Positions 1 through 9,080 of a stretch of 64,000 nt of DNA are shown here, in pieces. The translations under genes and the position numbers were made by a program. Below the pieces are notes generated by a model, which searched no databases, had not been told where the DNA came from, and saw only the letters and a list, made by a program, of their open reading frames with translations. Positions within the stretch are counted from its first letter, which is position 1. Every line of letters begins with the position of its first letter. The DNA comes from Caballeronia glathei (GTDB lineage: Bacteria; Pseudomonadota; Gammaproteobacteria; Burkholderiales; Burkholderiaceae): positions 1 through 64,000 of the forward strand of contig NZ_JFHC01000021.1 in the NCBI RefSeq assembly GCF_000698595.1, written 5' to 3'.

Positions 1-200
1 GCATACCTGCAACGACCCGACGCATCACCACGGCTAGACGCAACGGCGGCGTCACGGAGCCGATTCCCGGCTGGTCCCGCGCACCGGCACTGATCGACGA
101 AACGGCGATGAACAAGCTCACCGCGGCATGACGCGCACCTGTCGCCGGCAACGCATCGGGATGAACACTCGATTCGCCCGCGCGCCGCGGCGTCGCGTCA
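1..200. other. non-coding or unresolved left edge
   Basis: I see no gene here. Open frames in this stretch are short, GC-rich and Arg-rich, as expected of shadow frames. The minus-strand glycosyltransferase ends at its downstream side. Confidence 0.4.
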
Positions 201-1310
201 TCAGGCTCTGCGCCTTGGCGCGAAGAGCGCGCCGGATGCGGCGAAGCGGGCGAGCTGCCCCGGCCGCCGCGCGTTCCAGGTGCCGAGCCACCACCGCAGG
301 CTCGGGCGCTTTTGCAGCTTCAGGCTTGCACTGCCGCGTGGCCGCGCGGCGGCGCGGGCGGGTGCGTCGAGTGCGATCGCTTCGACGAAGCGTTCCAGCC
401 CGGCGCGCTCGTTCGCCGCCGAGTAGCGTTCCTGCAGTGCCGTGATGCCGGGGATGAGTCCGCTCGCATCCCGGCCGCCGTCGATCGATTCCGCGCACGC
501 CGTCACCTTCCTGACGAACGAGGCGATATCCCCGGCCTCGACCGGTTCGAAGTTGGGCGCCACCCAGTACTCCCGGCCGCCGCCGCCGTGGTAGCCGATC
601 ACGTAGTTGCCGCACATCGCGGCTTCGATCGGCGGGAGGCCGAGGCCTTCGAGCCCTGAGAACGACATGAAGATGCGCGACTCGCGCAGCGCCCCTGCGA
701 CTTCCTGTTCGCTCATTCCGTCGATTGCGCGCACCTGCCAGCCTGGCGGCAGGCGCTTTCGCAGCGCGAAGACGACGGCGGCCGCATGCGGGCCGTTCTT
801 GCGCGGCATGTAGGTGATGACCGGCTTCTTCTCGCCGCCCGCCCTGAATTCGTGCTGGTTCACGGTGCACGAAACCCCCACGATCCGCCGCGCGAGATGC
901 GGATAATGCAGTTCGAGCAACGCTGACGTATCCGACGAGATCGACAGGATCGACGTGGCGTTGGAATAGGCGAAGTCGATATCGGCGTCGCACGAACCGC
1001 GGTCGCGGTCGCGCAGATAGTAGCCGTTCTGGACGAACACCGAATAGCTCACCCCGGCGGCGGCGAGCCGTCGCGCGAGTGCCGCGGCCTTGATTTCGGG
1101 CAGCACGAGATGGTCGGCCGGTCCCAGTTCGTCTTCGGAGATCGTCCGCGCGGAACGCTCCGCCCACGGGTATTCATAGCCCCGCCTGTGATGAAGCACG
1201 AACGCCTCGATGCCCATGCCGTTCAGCGCATGGCAATGATCGTAGATAACCCTTACCCCGCCTGCATGCTCGCCTGGTCCGGGCGACGTGCAGAAGTACA
1301 CGATACGCAT
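201..1310 (-). CDS. glycosyltransferase, GT4-like
   Basis: Predicted 369-residue glycosyltransferase of the GT-B fold. The start MRIVYFCTSPG is followed by a Gly-rich loop (GEHAGGVRVIYD), the usual N-terminal opening of GT4 enzymes. The C-terminal half carries SGLEGLGLPPIEAAMCG (about residues 216-233), the donor-binding E-x7-E type region, then a Gly-rich YHGGGGREYW. The start was chosen because the family begins with MRI(V/L)Y; the same frame stays open upstream but runs antisense-like through the aldo/keto reductase gene. No sugar or acceptor can be read from the sequence, and no other envelope-glycan gene is next to it. The last 50 or so residues are rich in Arg and Ala and look poorly conserved. 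Confidence 0.75.
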   Translation of the reverse strand: MRIVYFCTSPGPGEHAGGVRVIYDHCHALNGMGIEAFVLHHRRGYEYPWAERSARTISEDELGPADHLVLPEIKAAALARRLAAAGVSYSVFVQNGYYLRDRDRGSCDADIDFAYSNATSILSISSDTSALLELHYPHLARRIVGVSCTVNQHEFRAGGEKKPVITYMPRKNGPHAAAVVFALRKRLPPGWQVRAIDGMSEQEVAGALRESRIFMSFSGLEGLGLPPIEAAMCGNYVIGYHGGGGREYWVAPNFEPVEAGDIASFVRKVTACAESIDGGRDASGLIPGITALQERYSAANERAGLERFVEAIALDAPARAAARPRGSASLKLQKRPSLRWWLGTWNARRPGQLARFAASGALFAPRRRA

Positions 1311-1401
1311 TTTTCTTGTTCCCCGAATCTGCGCTCTATTTTTTGTGCGGCGAAGAGTAGCAGATGGGGTGTTGCAACAATGTGACCGTGTCCAGCGCGG
1401 C

Positions 1402-1423
1402 GGCCGGGGGCGCTCCCCCGGCC
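1402..1423 (-). terminator. GC-rich hairpin after the aldo/keto reductase gene
   Basis: A perfect 9-bp inverted repeat, GGCCGGGGG and CCCCCGGCC with a 4-base loop (CGCT), begins about 10 bases past the reductase stop on the minus strand. There is no T-run, so it is a weak or factor-assisted terminator at best. Confidence 0.45.
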
Positions 1424-1432
1424 TGCCGTTCG

Positions 1433-2488
1433 TTACGACTTGATATGCGGCGCGAGCAGCGACAGATCCGCGGCGCCCAGCCGGTCGCTCGCGGTCTGCA
1501 CCTGATGCCAGTAGGGGTACAGGAGCGGCGGCGCGCTCACGCGGTCGAGCCGCTCGCGCTGGCCGGCGGTGAGCATTAGATTCGCCGCACCGAGGTTGTC
1601 GCGCAGCTGCGCTTCGTTGCGCCCGCCGATGATCACCGACGCCACCGCGGGCCGCCCGAGCGTCCACGCCAGTGCGACCTGCGCCGCCGACACCCCTTGC
1701 TCGCCCGCGACTTCCAGCAGCACGTCGACGATCGACCAGAGCCGCTCCTCGTCGCGGATCGGCGGCTCGGTCCAGCCGGCGAGCTGGCGCGTGCCTTCGG
1801 GCGTGGCGTCGCGGCGGTGCTTGCCGGACAGCAGGCCCCCCGCGAGCGGGCTCCAGACGAGCATGCCCAGGCCCTGGTCGAGCGAGATCGGCGCGAGTTC
1901 GTATTCGGCATCGCGCGCTTCGAGCGTGTAGTGGATCTGCTGGCTCACGAAGCGCGGCAGGCGGTCGCGCTCGCTCACGGCGAGCGCCTTCATCAGATGC
2001 CAGCCGGAGTAGTTCGAGCAGCCCACATAGCGGACCTTGCCCTGTCGCACGAGCGTGTCGAGCGCTTCCAGCGTTTCCTCGAGCGGCGTGATGCCGTCCC
2101 ATTCGTGCACCTGGTACAGGTCGATCACGTCGGTCTTCAGGCGGCGCAGGCTCGCCTCGCAGGCGCGGATCAGGTGATGCCGCGACAGGCCGCGGTCGTT
2201 CGGGCCGTCGCCCATCGGAAAGCGCGCCTTGCTCGCGATCAGCACGCCGCCCTTGCGCTTGCCGCCGAGCGCCTCGCCGACGATCTCCTCCGACGCCCCG
2301 TTCGAATAGACGTCCGCCGTATCGATCAGGTTGACGCCCGCGTCGATGCACATGTCGATCTGGCGGCGCGCCTCGTCGAGGCCCACTTCGCCGACGCTCG
2401 CGAACTTGCCCTTGCCGCCCATTGTCATCGTGCCCAGGGTGACAGTCGACACCTTGAGGCCCGAGCGGCCCAGCTGACGATATTCCAT
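1433..2488 (-). CDS. aldo/keto reductase
   Basis: NAD(P)H-dependent oxidoreductase of the aldo/keto reductase family, 351 residues, reducing aldehydes or ketones to alcohols in the cytoplasm. The catalytic tetrad is visible: Asp56 and Tyr61 in LIDTADVYSNG, Lys87 in IASKARF, His128 in LYQVHEWDG. The C-terminal cofactor segment (SVIIGGRNEAQLRDNL) is present. The start at MEYRQLGRSGLKVS is typical of the subfamily; an in-frame upstream extension has no homologous look and would enter the regulatory region. It is divergent from a LysR gene with a palindrome between them, so that regulator probably controls it. The substrate is unknown. Confidence 0.9.
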   Translation of the reverse strand: MEYRQLGRSGLKVSTVTLGTMTMGGKGKFASVGEVGLDEARRQIDMCIDAGVNLIDTADVYSNGASEEIVGEALGGKRKGGVLIASKARFPMGDGPNDRGLSRHHLIRACEASLRRLKTDVIDLYQVHEWDGITPLEETLEALDTLVRQGKVRYVGCSNYSGWHLMKALAVSERDRLPRFVSQQIHYTLEARDAEYELAPISLDQGLGMLVWSPLAGGLLSGKHRRDATPEGTRQLAGWTEPPIRDEERLWSIVDVLLEVAGEQGVSAAQVALAWTLGRPAVASVIIGGRNEAQLRDNLGAANLMLTAGQRERLDRVSAPPLLYPYWHQVQTASDRLGAADLSLLAPHIKS

Positions 2489-2656
2489 TTGAAGCAATCT
2501 CCCGTGAATGTTGCCGGATGTGGCTGAATGTGGCCGGACAGCAGCCGAAGACCGGCGGCGCGTTCCTCGCCGGCCGGCGCAGAAGCGAAGACCAGGACCC
2601 AGACCATCGACGATATCGGAAGTTGACTCATCGTTCCAACAGAAATATATGCTTAA

Positions 2657-2679
2657 ATTAATCATCAACTTTGATTAAT
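2657..2679. promoter_or_regulatory. LysR-type operator palindrome
   Basis: Perfect inverted repeat ATTAATCA, 7 bases, TGATTAAT, AT-rich in otherwise GC-rich DNA. It includes the T-N11-A arrangement typical of LysR-family sites. It lies 25 bases upstream of the chosen LysR start and about 170 bases upstream of the divergent reductase, fitting autoregulation plus control of the reductase. Confidence 0.7.
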
Positions 2680-2703
2680 CGACGGGACGCAACGGAGACG
2701 AGC

Positions 2704-3618
2704 GTGGACCTGAAGCAGCTGGAGCATTTCGTGGCGGTCGCCGAGGAGCGCCATTTCACGCGCGCGTCGCGGCGGCTGAATCTCGTGCAGTCGGGGCTGT
2801 CGGCGTCGATCCGCGCGCTGGAGGACGATCTCGGCGGCCCGCTTTTCATGCGCAGCACGCGGCGCGTCGCGCTCACGCCCGCGGGCGAGGTGCTGCTCGA
2901 CGAAGCGCGGCGCGTGCTGGCCGCCGCGCGCGACGCGCGCAACGCCGTGACGCAGGTCCACGGGCTCGCGCGCGGGCGGCTCAGCATCGGCGCGATTCAC
3001 AGCCTCGCGCCTTTCATCGATCTGCCCGCGTCGCTCGGTCAGTTCCGCGCTGCGTTCGGCGGAATCGACATCGAACTGACGCTCGACGGCTCGCGCGCAC
3101 TGATCGACGAGGTGCGCGAAGGGCGCATCGACATCGCGTTCACGCAGCCGTGCACGCCCGCACCCGACGATCTCGGCTTTCGCATGTTCGCGTGCGAAGG
3201 GATGGTCGTCGTCTGCGCGGCGCATCACCGGTTCGCGGGCGCGAGCGGGCTGAGGCTTGCCGATCTCGTCGACGAGACCTTCGCCGACCTGCGCCACGAA
3301 TGGACCGTGCGGCGGCTGGTCGATCAGAGCTTCGCGGCGCTCGGGCTGCAGCGGCGCACCGGCTTCGAGGCCAACGACATGCCGATGCTGCTCGAACTCG
3401 CCGCCCAGGGCCTCGCGATCGCGATGGTGCCCGAATCCGTCGCCGCCGCGCGGGTGCGCGAATCGCACGGCGCGCCCGTGGCGATGGCGACCCTGCGCGA
3501 AGCCGAGGAACCTTGCTGGGAGCTGGCGGCCGTCTTCAAGGGGCGGGACGGGGAGCCGCTCATTCCGGTCGCGCGCGCGTTCCTCGATTTGTTGAAGTTG
3601 CCCCAGGTTCCCGCCTGA
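2704..3618 (+). CDS. LysR family transcriptional regulator
   Basis: LysR-type regulator, 304 residues. The N-terminal winged helix-turn-helix reads MDLKQLEHFVAVAEERHFTR with the helix ASRRLNLVQSGLSASIRALE, followed by LGGPLFMRSTRRVALTPAG. The rest is a periplasmic-binding-like effector domain. I chose the GTG at 2704 because it gives the canonical LysR N-terminus and has GGAG about 6 bases upstream; a TTG at 2671 would add 11 residues and overlap the operator. It probably senses a small molecule and controls the divergent aldo/keto reductase. It sits where orbS lies in known ornibactin loci, but it is not a sigma factor. Confidence 0.9.
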   Translation: MDLKQLEHFVAVAEERHFTRASRRLNLVQSGLSASIRALEDDLGGPLFMRSTRRVALTPAGEVLLDEARRVLAAARDARNAVTQVHGLARGRLSIGAIHSLAPFIDLPASLGQFRAAFGGIDIELTLDGSRALIDEVREGRIDIAFTQPCTPAPDDLGFRMFACEGMVVVCAAHHRFAGASGLRLADLVDETFADLRHEWTVRRLVDQSFAALGLQRRTGFEANDMPMLLELAAQGLAIAMVPESVAAARVRESHGAPVAMATLREAEEPCWELAAVFKGRDGEPLIPVARAFLDLLKLPQVPA

Positions 3619-3773
3619 CGCGCCTCGCTTCGGTGCTTTTGCCTGAGGTGTGCGCGGCACCTCGGGCGGCTTGCGTGCGCCTTCCGGCGAGGCCCGGGAA
3701 GGCACGGCGCCCGCCGGAACCCGCCGCCCCGCCCGCCGGATACGACGCGTTTCGGGCGCGCGTTCGCCTCGGG

Positions 3774-3798
3774 TAAAAAAACGCGCGCTCCAAACGTC
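3774..3798 (+). promoter_or_regulatory. OrbS-type (ECF iron-starvation sigma) promoter of orbH
   Basis: TAAAAAAA starts at 3774 and CGTC at 3795, an offset of 21 bases. Published ornibactin promoters read by OrbS carry a TAAA-rich -35 and a CGTC -10. The same offset recurs at two more places in the locus. It is 94 bases upstream of the orbH start. Confidence 0.75.
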
Positions 3799-3892
3799 AA
3801 TCAGGTACATGCGGCGCCCGGAAAGACCCGTGCCGTCACCCGGGTATTCGTGCGCCGCTTCTCCTGACCGTATTCCGACCGAGCCAACGATC

Positions 3893-4150
3893 ATGACGCA
3901 TGCCCAGCATTCCCCCGCGGCCGCCGCCGGCGACGCGGACGACCTCGTCTACACCGTCGTCGTCAACGACGAAGAGCAGTACTCGATCTGGCCGACGTTC
4001 CGCGCCGTGCCCGCAGGCTGGCGCGAGGCCGGCGTGAAGGGCCCGAAAGGCGACTGCCTCGCCTACATCGAGACCGTGTGGACCGACATGCGCCCCGCGA
4101 GCCTGCGCCGTCACATGGGCGCAGCCGCGTCGAAAGCGCGCGCATCGTAA
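3893..4150 (+). CDS. orbH: MbtH-like protein of siderophore NRPS
   Basis: Small MbtH-family chaperone, 85 residues, that binds adenylation domains and is needed for their folding or activity. The family signature is complete: [36 protein letters not shown]. The Asp/Ala-rich N-terminus is a little longer than the 70-residue core. It opens the siderophore operon directly behind an OrbS-type promoter, matching orbH of Burkholderia ornibactin loci. The next gene starts 67 bases downstream, behind a strong hairpin. Confidence 0.93.
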   Translation: MTHAQHSPAAAAGDADDLVYTVVVNDEEQYSIWPTFRAVPAGWREAGVKGPKGDCLAYIETVWTDMRPASLRRHMGAAASKARAS

Positions 4151-4154
4151 TCCC

Positions 4155-4181
4155 GCGCGCCCGGCGAGGCGCCGGGCGCGC
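4155..4181 (+). terminator. strong hairpin between orbH and orbG
   Basis: Twelve-base perfect arms, GCGCGCCCGGCG and CGCCGGGCGCGC, flank a 3-base loop. It starts 4 bases after the orbH stop. No T-run follows directly. It may attenuate read-through or protect the short orbH message. Downstream, the orbG leader contains a duplicated TGCACGAGG (4190-4198 and 4202-4210), the second copy serving as the ribosome site. Confidence 0.55.
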
Positions 4182-4217
4182 GCCGCTTCTGCACGAGGAT
4201 TTGCACGAGGTTTTTGC

Positions 4218-5240
4218 ATGACCAATCTTTCCCTGCCGCAGCCGACGCTCGCCGACCTGAAGATCGAGCCCGGCCTGCCTACTGTCGTCTCGTCCGCGGC
4301 GGGCGCGGCGCTGTCGCTGAAAGAGGCGGCGCCGCTTTTGCGCGAGGTCGTCGGCGGCACGCTGGAGCGCGCGGGTGGCGTGCTCTTCACCGGCTTTCAC
4401 GTCGAGTCGATCGATGCGTTCCAGCGCTTTGCCGGCTCGTTCGGCGATCCGCTGATCGGCTACGAATTCGCATCGACGCCGCGCAGCCAGGTGGAGGGCG
4501 CCGTGTACACGTCGACGGAATACCCGCCACACCGCTCGATTCCGCTGCACAACGAGCAGTCGTACACGCGCGAGTGGCCGCTGCGCATCTGGTTTCATTG
4601 CGCGCTCGCCGCGCGCACGGGCGGCGCGACGCCGATCGCCGACAGCCGCGCCGTCTATCGCGCGCTCGATCCGGCGCTCGTTGCGCGCTTCGCGAAGCGC
4701 GAGCTGCGCTACGTGCGCAACTTCGGTCAGGGGCTCGACCTGCCGTGGCAGCAGGCGTTCGGCGCCAACGATCCGCGCGCCGTCGAGCGCATCTGCGCGG
4801 CGCGCGGCATCGCCTGCGAATGGCGCGACGGCGACGACGGCGAGCGCTTGCTGCGCACCGAGGAGCGCTGCCAGGCGGTGGCGCGCCATCCGCGCACGGG
4901 CGACATGGTGTGGTTCAACCAGGCGAATCTCTTTCACCTCTCCGCGCTCGATGACGACATGCAGGAGGCGCTCGTCGACGCAGTGGGGATCGAGAACGTG
5001 CCGCGCAACGTGTATTACGGCGACGGCGCGCCGCTCGAAGCGGACGCGCTCGCGGAGATCCGCGGCGTGCTGGACCAGCAGCGCATCGTGTTCCCGTGGG
5101 TGACCGGCGACGTGCTGATGCTCGACAACATGCTGACCGCGCATGCGCGCGATCCGTTCGAGGGGCCGCGCAAGGTCGTCGTCGCGATGGCGCAAAGCTA
5201 CAGCGAAGCGCGGGACGGCGAGCGGATGGCGAAACGATGA
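4218..5240 (+). CDS. orbG: Fe(II)/2-oxoglutarate dioxygenase, peptidyl-Asp beta-hydroxylase (OrbG/SyrP-like)
   Basis: TauD/SyrP-type non-haem iron dioxygenase, 340 residues, expected to beta-hydroxylate the aspartate carried on the second NRPS module, giving the hydroxy-Asp iron ligand of ornibactin. The metal site is visible as the His and Glu of PLHNEQSYTREWP and the distal His in NMLTAHARDPFEG, whose nearby Arg would bind 2-oxoglutarate. It sits between orbH and the uptake genes, as in ornibactin loci, and its stop overlaps the next start (ATGA). Substrate assignment rests on family and context. Confidence 0.88.
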   Translation: MTNLSLPQPTLADLKIEPGLPTVVSSAAGAALSLKEAAPLLREVVGGTLERAGGVLFTGFHVESIDAFQRFAGSFGDPLIGYEFASTPRSQVEGAVYTSTEYPPHRSIPLHNEQSYTREWPLRIWFHCALAARTGGATPIADSRAVYRALDPALVARFAKRELRYVRNFGQGLDLPWQQAFGANDPRAVERICAARGIACEWRDGDDGERLLRTEERCQAVARHPRTGDMVWFNQANLFHLSALDDDMQEALVDAVGIENVPRNVYYGDGAPLEADALAEIRGVLDQQRIVFPWVTGDVLMLDNMLTAHARDPFEGPRKVVVAMAQSYSEARDGERMAKR

Positions 5241-6112
5241 CGAAGACGGCAGGAGCGGCGCTTGCGGCCCGCTCGCTCACGGTCGGCTACCGCGATCACG
5301 TGGTGCTCGACGGACTCGACCTGACCATCGGAGCGGGGCGCATCACCGCGTTGTGCGGCCCGAACGGCTGCGGCAAGAGCACGCTCCTGCGCACGCTCGC
5401 GGGGCTGCAGCCGGCGCTTTCCGGGCAGGTGGAAGTGAACGGCGCGCCGCTCGGCTCGTTCCGGCGGCGCGCGCTCGCGCGCACGCTCACGATGCTCGCG
5501 CAGTTCAACCAGATCCCGGCGGGGCTGACCGTGCGCGAGCTGGTGGCGTACGGGCGCTACGCGTACGGCGGCTGGCTGCGCGGCCTGTCTCGCGCGGACC
5601 ATGCGGCGATCGACGAAGCGCTCGAAACGAGCGGACTCGCCGACGACGCCGCGCGCGACGTCGCGGCGCTGTCGGGCGGCGAGCGGCAGCGCGCGTGGAT
5701 CGCGATGGCGCTCGCGCAGCAGGCGCCGATCGTGCTGCTCGACGAACCCACCACCTATCTCGACATCCATCATCAGCTCGACATCCTGCGCGAGCTGCGG
5801 CGCCTGAACCGCGAGCGCGGGCTGACGATCGTCTGGGTGCTGCACGACCTCAACCAGGCGGCCGCCTACAGCGACGAGATCGTGCTGATGCGCGCGGGCC
5901 GCATCGTGGCGCACGGCGCGCCCGATGCGATGCTCGATCCGCGCCATCTGCACGAAGCGTTCGGCGTGCCGATGCTCAAGATCGCGCATCCGCAGACCGG
6001 CGCGCCGATGTGCGTGCCGGCCTACGAAGGCGCGTCCGCGATCGATGCCGCCCGTGGTCCGCACGGCGAGGCGCTGGCCGCGGCGCGCGCGAGCAAGGAC
6101 ATCGCCGCATGA
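5237..6112 (+). CDS. orbC: ferric-siderophore ABC transporter ATPase
   Basis: FepC/FhuC-type ATPase, 291 residues, that powers inner-membrane import of ferric siderophore. Walker A is GPNGCGKST (41-49), the signature is LSGGERQ (about 145), Walker B is IVLLDEP (about 165-171), and a switch His lies in WVLHDLNQAA. The ATG overlaps the orbG stop by four bases. The frame is open further upstream, but this start gives the normal family N-terminus. It pairs with the fused permease immediately downstream. Confidence 0.93.
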   Translation: MTKTAGAALAARSLTVGYRDHVVLDGLDLTIGAGRITALCGPNGCGKSTLLRTLAGLQPALSGQVEVNGAPLGSFRRRALARTLTMLAQFNQIPAGLTVRELVAYGRYAYGGWLRGLSRADHAAIDEALETSGLADDAARDVAALSGGERQRAWIAMALAQQAPIVLLDEPTTYLDIHHQLDILRELRRLNRERGLTIVWVLHDLNQAAAYSDEIVLMRAGRIVAHGAPDAMLDPRHLHEAFGVPMLKIAHPQTGAPMCVPAYEGASAIDAARGPHGEALAAARASKDIAA

Positions 6113-8223
6113 CGACGCTCGCCGCCAGAAAACGCCTGCGCCGCCCGCCGCCGCCCGCCGCAGCCGAGCGCCTGCGCGCTCCCGTGAAGAGCCGCGCCGG
6201 CGCGATCGGCGCGGCGCTCGTGGCGCTGATCGCGGCGGTGGCGGTGTTCCGGCTCGCGCCCGACCTGCGCGCCTGGCTCGCGGCCCCCGCGGGCAGCGAC
6301 GCCGCGCAGCTCGCAGGCATTCTTCTCTTCGACCTGAACGCGCCGCGCATCGCGGCGGCGCTCGTCGCGGGCGGCTGTCTCGCGGTTGCGGGCACGCTCT
6401 TTCAGGCGCTCACGCGCAATCCGCTCGCGTCGCCCGATCTGCTCGGCATCACGGGCGGCGCGCAGCTCGGGCTCCTCGCCGCGATGATCGTGCCGTCGCT
6501 CGTCGGCGCGGCCTCGGTGCCGCTGCTGTTCGTCTGCGGCCTTGCCGCCGCGGCGTGCGTAGCGGCGGCCGCGGGCGGCTGGCGCGCGACGCCGCTTCGG
6601 CTCGTGCTCGCGGGCAGCGTCTGCATGCTGCTGTTCTCCGCCATCACCACGCTGCTGCTCGCGCTCTTCGAGCAGACCGTCGTCGGCGCGTCGCTGTGGG
6701 CGAGCGGCAGCCTGTACCAGCCGGGCGCGGCGGGCCTGAGCATCGCGCTCGGCTGGCTCGTCGTGCCGCTCGCCGCGCTGCCGTTCGTGATCCGTCCGCT
6801 CGACCCGCTCGCGCTCGGCGACGACGCGGCGGCTGCCGCCGGCGTGCCCGTCGATGCGACGCGGCTCGCCGCAATGACGGTCGCGGTCGGCTTCGCGAGC
6901 GTGGCGGTGAGCGTCGCGGGACCGCTGTCGTATGTGGGGCTCATCGCGCCGAACCTGCTGCGCCAGGTGCGCGGCGCGCGGGCGTCGAAGCTCGGCGTGC
7001 TCGTGCCGCTTGCCGCGCTCGCGGGCGGCGCGCTCGTGCTCGTCACCGACAGCGCCGTGCTCGCGCTCGATCTCGACGCGACCATGTCGACGGGCGTCGC
7101 GATCGCCTTCGTCGGCACGCCGCTGATGCTCGCGATGATCCGCAGCGGCGCCGCATGGTCGGGCGTGCTGCACGCGGGCCCCGAGCGCGCGATGTCCGCG
7201 GCCGGCACGCACGTCGTGCGCGCGCTCGCCGCGCTGCCGTGGCTCGCGCTCGCCGCGATCCTGCTGGCGGCGGGCGCCGCGGTGCTCGCCGCCGGGGCGT
7301 CGTTCGGCCCGGTATCGCTCTCGCCCGGACGCTGGCTCGCCGCGCTGAACCACCGCGACGACGTCGCCCGCATGCTGCTAGAACTGCGCGTGCCGCGGCT
7401 CCTGTGCGCGCTGCTCGCGGGCGCGCTGCTCGCGGCGAGCGGCGTCCTGATGCAGAGCATCGTGCGCAATCCGCTCGCCGGGCCGGAAGTGCTCGGCGTC
7501 ACGCAGGGCGCGGGGCTGACGACGCTCGCCGTGCTGATGGTCGCACCGCTTGCCGGCCATTCGCTGCTCGCGGTCGCGGCGCTGGCCGGCGGCGGCGTGA
7601 CACTCGCGCTCACGCTGCTGCTCAACCGGCGGCACCAGTACGCGCCGCTCGCGGTGGCGCTGACGGGGATTGTCGTCGGGACGCTGTGGACGACGCTCGC
7701 GCAGTGGCTCATCACACAGCAAAGCGTGCAGCCGGCGCGCTTCGTCGTGTGGCTGATCGGCGGCACGTACGGGCGCAGCTGGGGCGAGGTGGCGATGCTG
7801 CTGCCGTGGTGCGCGCTCGCGCTGCCGGTGTTCGCGCTGCTCGCGCGGCCGCTCGATCTGCTCGCGCTCGGCGACGACCAGGCGGTCGCGCTCGGCCTGC
7901 CGATCGGCGTGCTGCGCCCGCTCGTGCTCACCGTGGCGACGCTCGCCGCGTGCGCGGCGGTGGCGGCGGTGGGGCCCGTCGGCTTCATCGGACTGATGGC
8001 GCCGCATCTTGCCGCGATGCTCGGCGCGCGCTCGCACGGCACGCGTCTCTGGCTTGCGGCGGCGCTCGGCGCGCTCGTCCTCGCCGCCGCCGATATCGCC
8101 GCGCGCACGCTGCTCGCGCCGCGCGAGATTCCGGCTGGCGTGCTCACAGCGCTGATCGGCGCGCCGTACCTGCTCGCGCTGCTGGTCATCCAGACGCGGC
8201 GGGAAAAGCGGGGCGCGCGATGA
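6109..8223 (+). CDS. orbD: ferric-siderophore ABC permease, fused double-length (FhuB-like)
   Basis: Inner-membrane permease of the FecCD family, 704 residues, about twice the usual single permease. Two tandem homologous halves are visible: each carries an RIxAAL or RLLCAL segment, then a QxLxRNPLAxPxxLG motif (FQALTRNPLASPDLLG and MQSIVRNPLAGPEVLG), and later GLxAPxLxR or GLMAPHLA. One chain therefore supplies both transmembrane subunits, as in FhuB. The start overlaps the orbC stop (ATGA), and the stop overlaps the next start in the same way, so translation is probably coupled. Confidence 0.92.
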   Translation: MTTLAARKRLRRPPPPAAAERLRAPVKSRAGAIGAALVALIAAVAVFRLAPDLRAWLAAPAGSDAAQLAGILLFDLNAPRIAAALVAGGCLAVAGTLFQALTRNPLASPDLLGITGGAQLGLLAAMIVPSLVGAASVPLLFVCGLAAAACVAAAAGGWRATPLRLVLAGSVCMLLFSAITTLLLALFEQTVVGASLWASGSLYQPGAAGLSIALGWLVVPLAALPFVIRPLDPLALGDDAAAAAGVPVDATRLAAMTVAVGFASVAVSVAGPLSYVGLIAPNLLRQVRGARASKLGVLVPLAALAGGALVLVTDSAVLALDLDATMSTGVAIAFVGTPLMLAMIRSGAAWSGVLHAGPERAMSAAGTHVVRALAALPWLALAAILLAAGAAVLAAGASFGPVSLSPGRWLAALNHRDDVARMLLELRVPRLLCALLAGALLAASGVLMQSIVRNPLAGPEVLGVTQGAGLTTLAVLMVAPLAGHSLLAVAALAGGGVTLALTLLLNRRHQYAPLAVALTGIVVGTLWTTLAQWLITQQSVQPARFVVWLIGGTYGRSWGEVAMLLPWCALALPVFALLARPLDLLALGDDQAVALGLPIGVLRPLVLTVATLAACAAVAAVGPVGFIGLMAPHLAAMLGARSHGTRLWLAAALGALVLAAADIAARTLLAPREIPAGVLTALIGAPYLLALLVIQTRREKRGAR

Positions 8224-9080
8224 CGGCGGTTCCGCCACATTCCGCGCCGCCGCAGGCTGGCGCCGCGACGCGCGGCGATCCGCTGCCCCGCGCGCGCTGC
8301 CTTGCCGAATTCGCACCCGGGCCGATCGCGCCGTATCTCGAACACGTGTGGCTCGGCGTCCCCGGCGACACGCCGGAAGAGGGCGTGCGCATCCCCTTGC
8401 TGACGCTCGGCGCGCATCGCGGCGAACTGCTCGATGCGATGGTCCAGCGCTACGGGGGCGACGCCGCGCTTCACGCGCGCGCGCTGCTGTCGCAGTGGAG
8501 CAAGTACTACTTCGGGCTCGCCGCGCCGGCGGGCGTCGTGGCGGCGTGCCTGCTGCGGCGTCCGCTCGACATGTCGCCCGGTCGCACGCAGCTCGTGCTG
8601 AGCGCGGGCATGCCTGCGAAGCTGTATTTCGCTGCCGATGCGCTCGGGCCGCCCGCCGACGATCCCGCGCACCGCTACGGCCCGCTCGTTGCGCATCTGG
8701 ATGCGGTGATCGGCATGCTCGCGGGCATGACGCGGATTGCGCCGCGCGTCCTGTGGAGCAATGTCGGCAACCTGCTCGACTATCTGCTCGAACAGTGTGC
8801 GCTCCTGCCCGGCGGGACGGACCGTCACGCGGCGCATGCCACGCACGACGATGCCGCATGGCTTTTCGGCCCCACGGGCGCCGGCGGCGAGCCCAATCCG
8901 CTGCGCATGCCGGTGCGCGAGACGACGCCGCGCTCGGCGCTGCTGCCGAGCCCGTTTCGCGCGCGCCGCGTGTGCTGCGTGCGCTATGAAATTCCAGGAG
9001 AGACGCAACTGTGCGCAAGCTGCCCCCTACTGCTGACGATGCCCGACGAGGCGCTCGCCCTGCAGGAAGCCATCCGTTGA
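8220..9080 (+). CDS. orbF: FhuF-like siderophore ferric reductase
   Basis: Predicted [2Fe-2S] ferric-siderophore reductase, 286 residues, releasing iron from the imported complex in the cytoplasm. The FhuF-type C-terminal cysteine cluster is present: adjacent Cys252 and Cys253, then Cys265 and Cys268 (CC-x11-CxxC), one residue longer in the gap than the CC-x10-CxxC usually quoted. The N-terminal part is family-typical and without other motifs. It is translationally coupled on both sides. The gene letter follows function; the order of orbB and orbF should be compared with a reference locus. Confidence 0.85.
   Translation: MTAVPPHSAPPQAGAATRGDPLPRARCLAEFAPGPIAPYLEHVWLGVPGDTPEEGVRIPLLTLGAHRGELLDAMVQRYGGDAALHARALLSQWSKYYFGLAAPAGVVAACLLRRPLDMSPGRTQLVLSAGMPAKLYFAADALGPPADDPAHRYGPLVAHLDAVIGMLAGMTRIAPRVLWSNVGNLLDYLLEQCALLPGGTDRHAAHATHDDAAWLFGPTGAGGEPNPLRMPVRETTPRSALLPSPFRARRVCCVRYEIPGETQLCASCPLLLTMPDEALALQEAIR

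Noticed and set aside
3619-3892. Possible short orbS remnant upstream of orbH
   Set aside because: I looked for sigma region 2 or 4 motifs in all frames of the spacer and saw none; only the promoter is present.
5143-9080. Very long plus-strand frames across orbC, orbD and orbF beyond the chosen starts
   Set aside because: The upstream parts are Arg/Ala-rich frame shadows. The real starts are set by 4-base overlaps and family N-termini.
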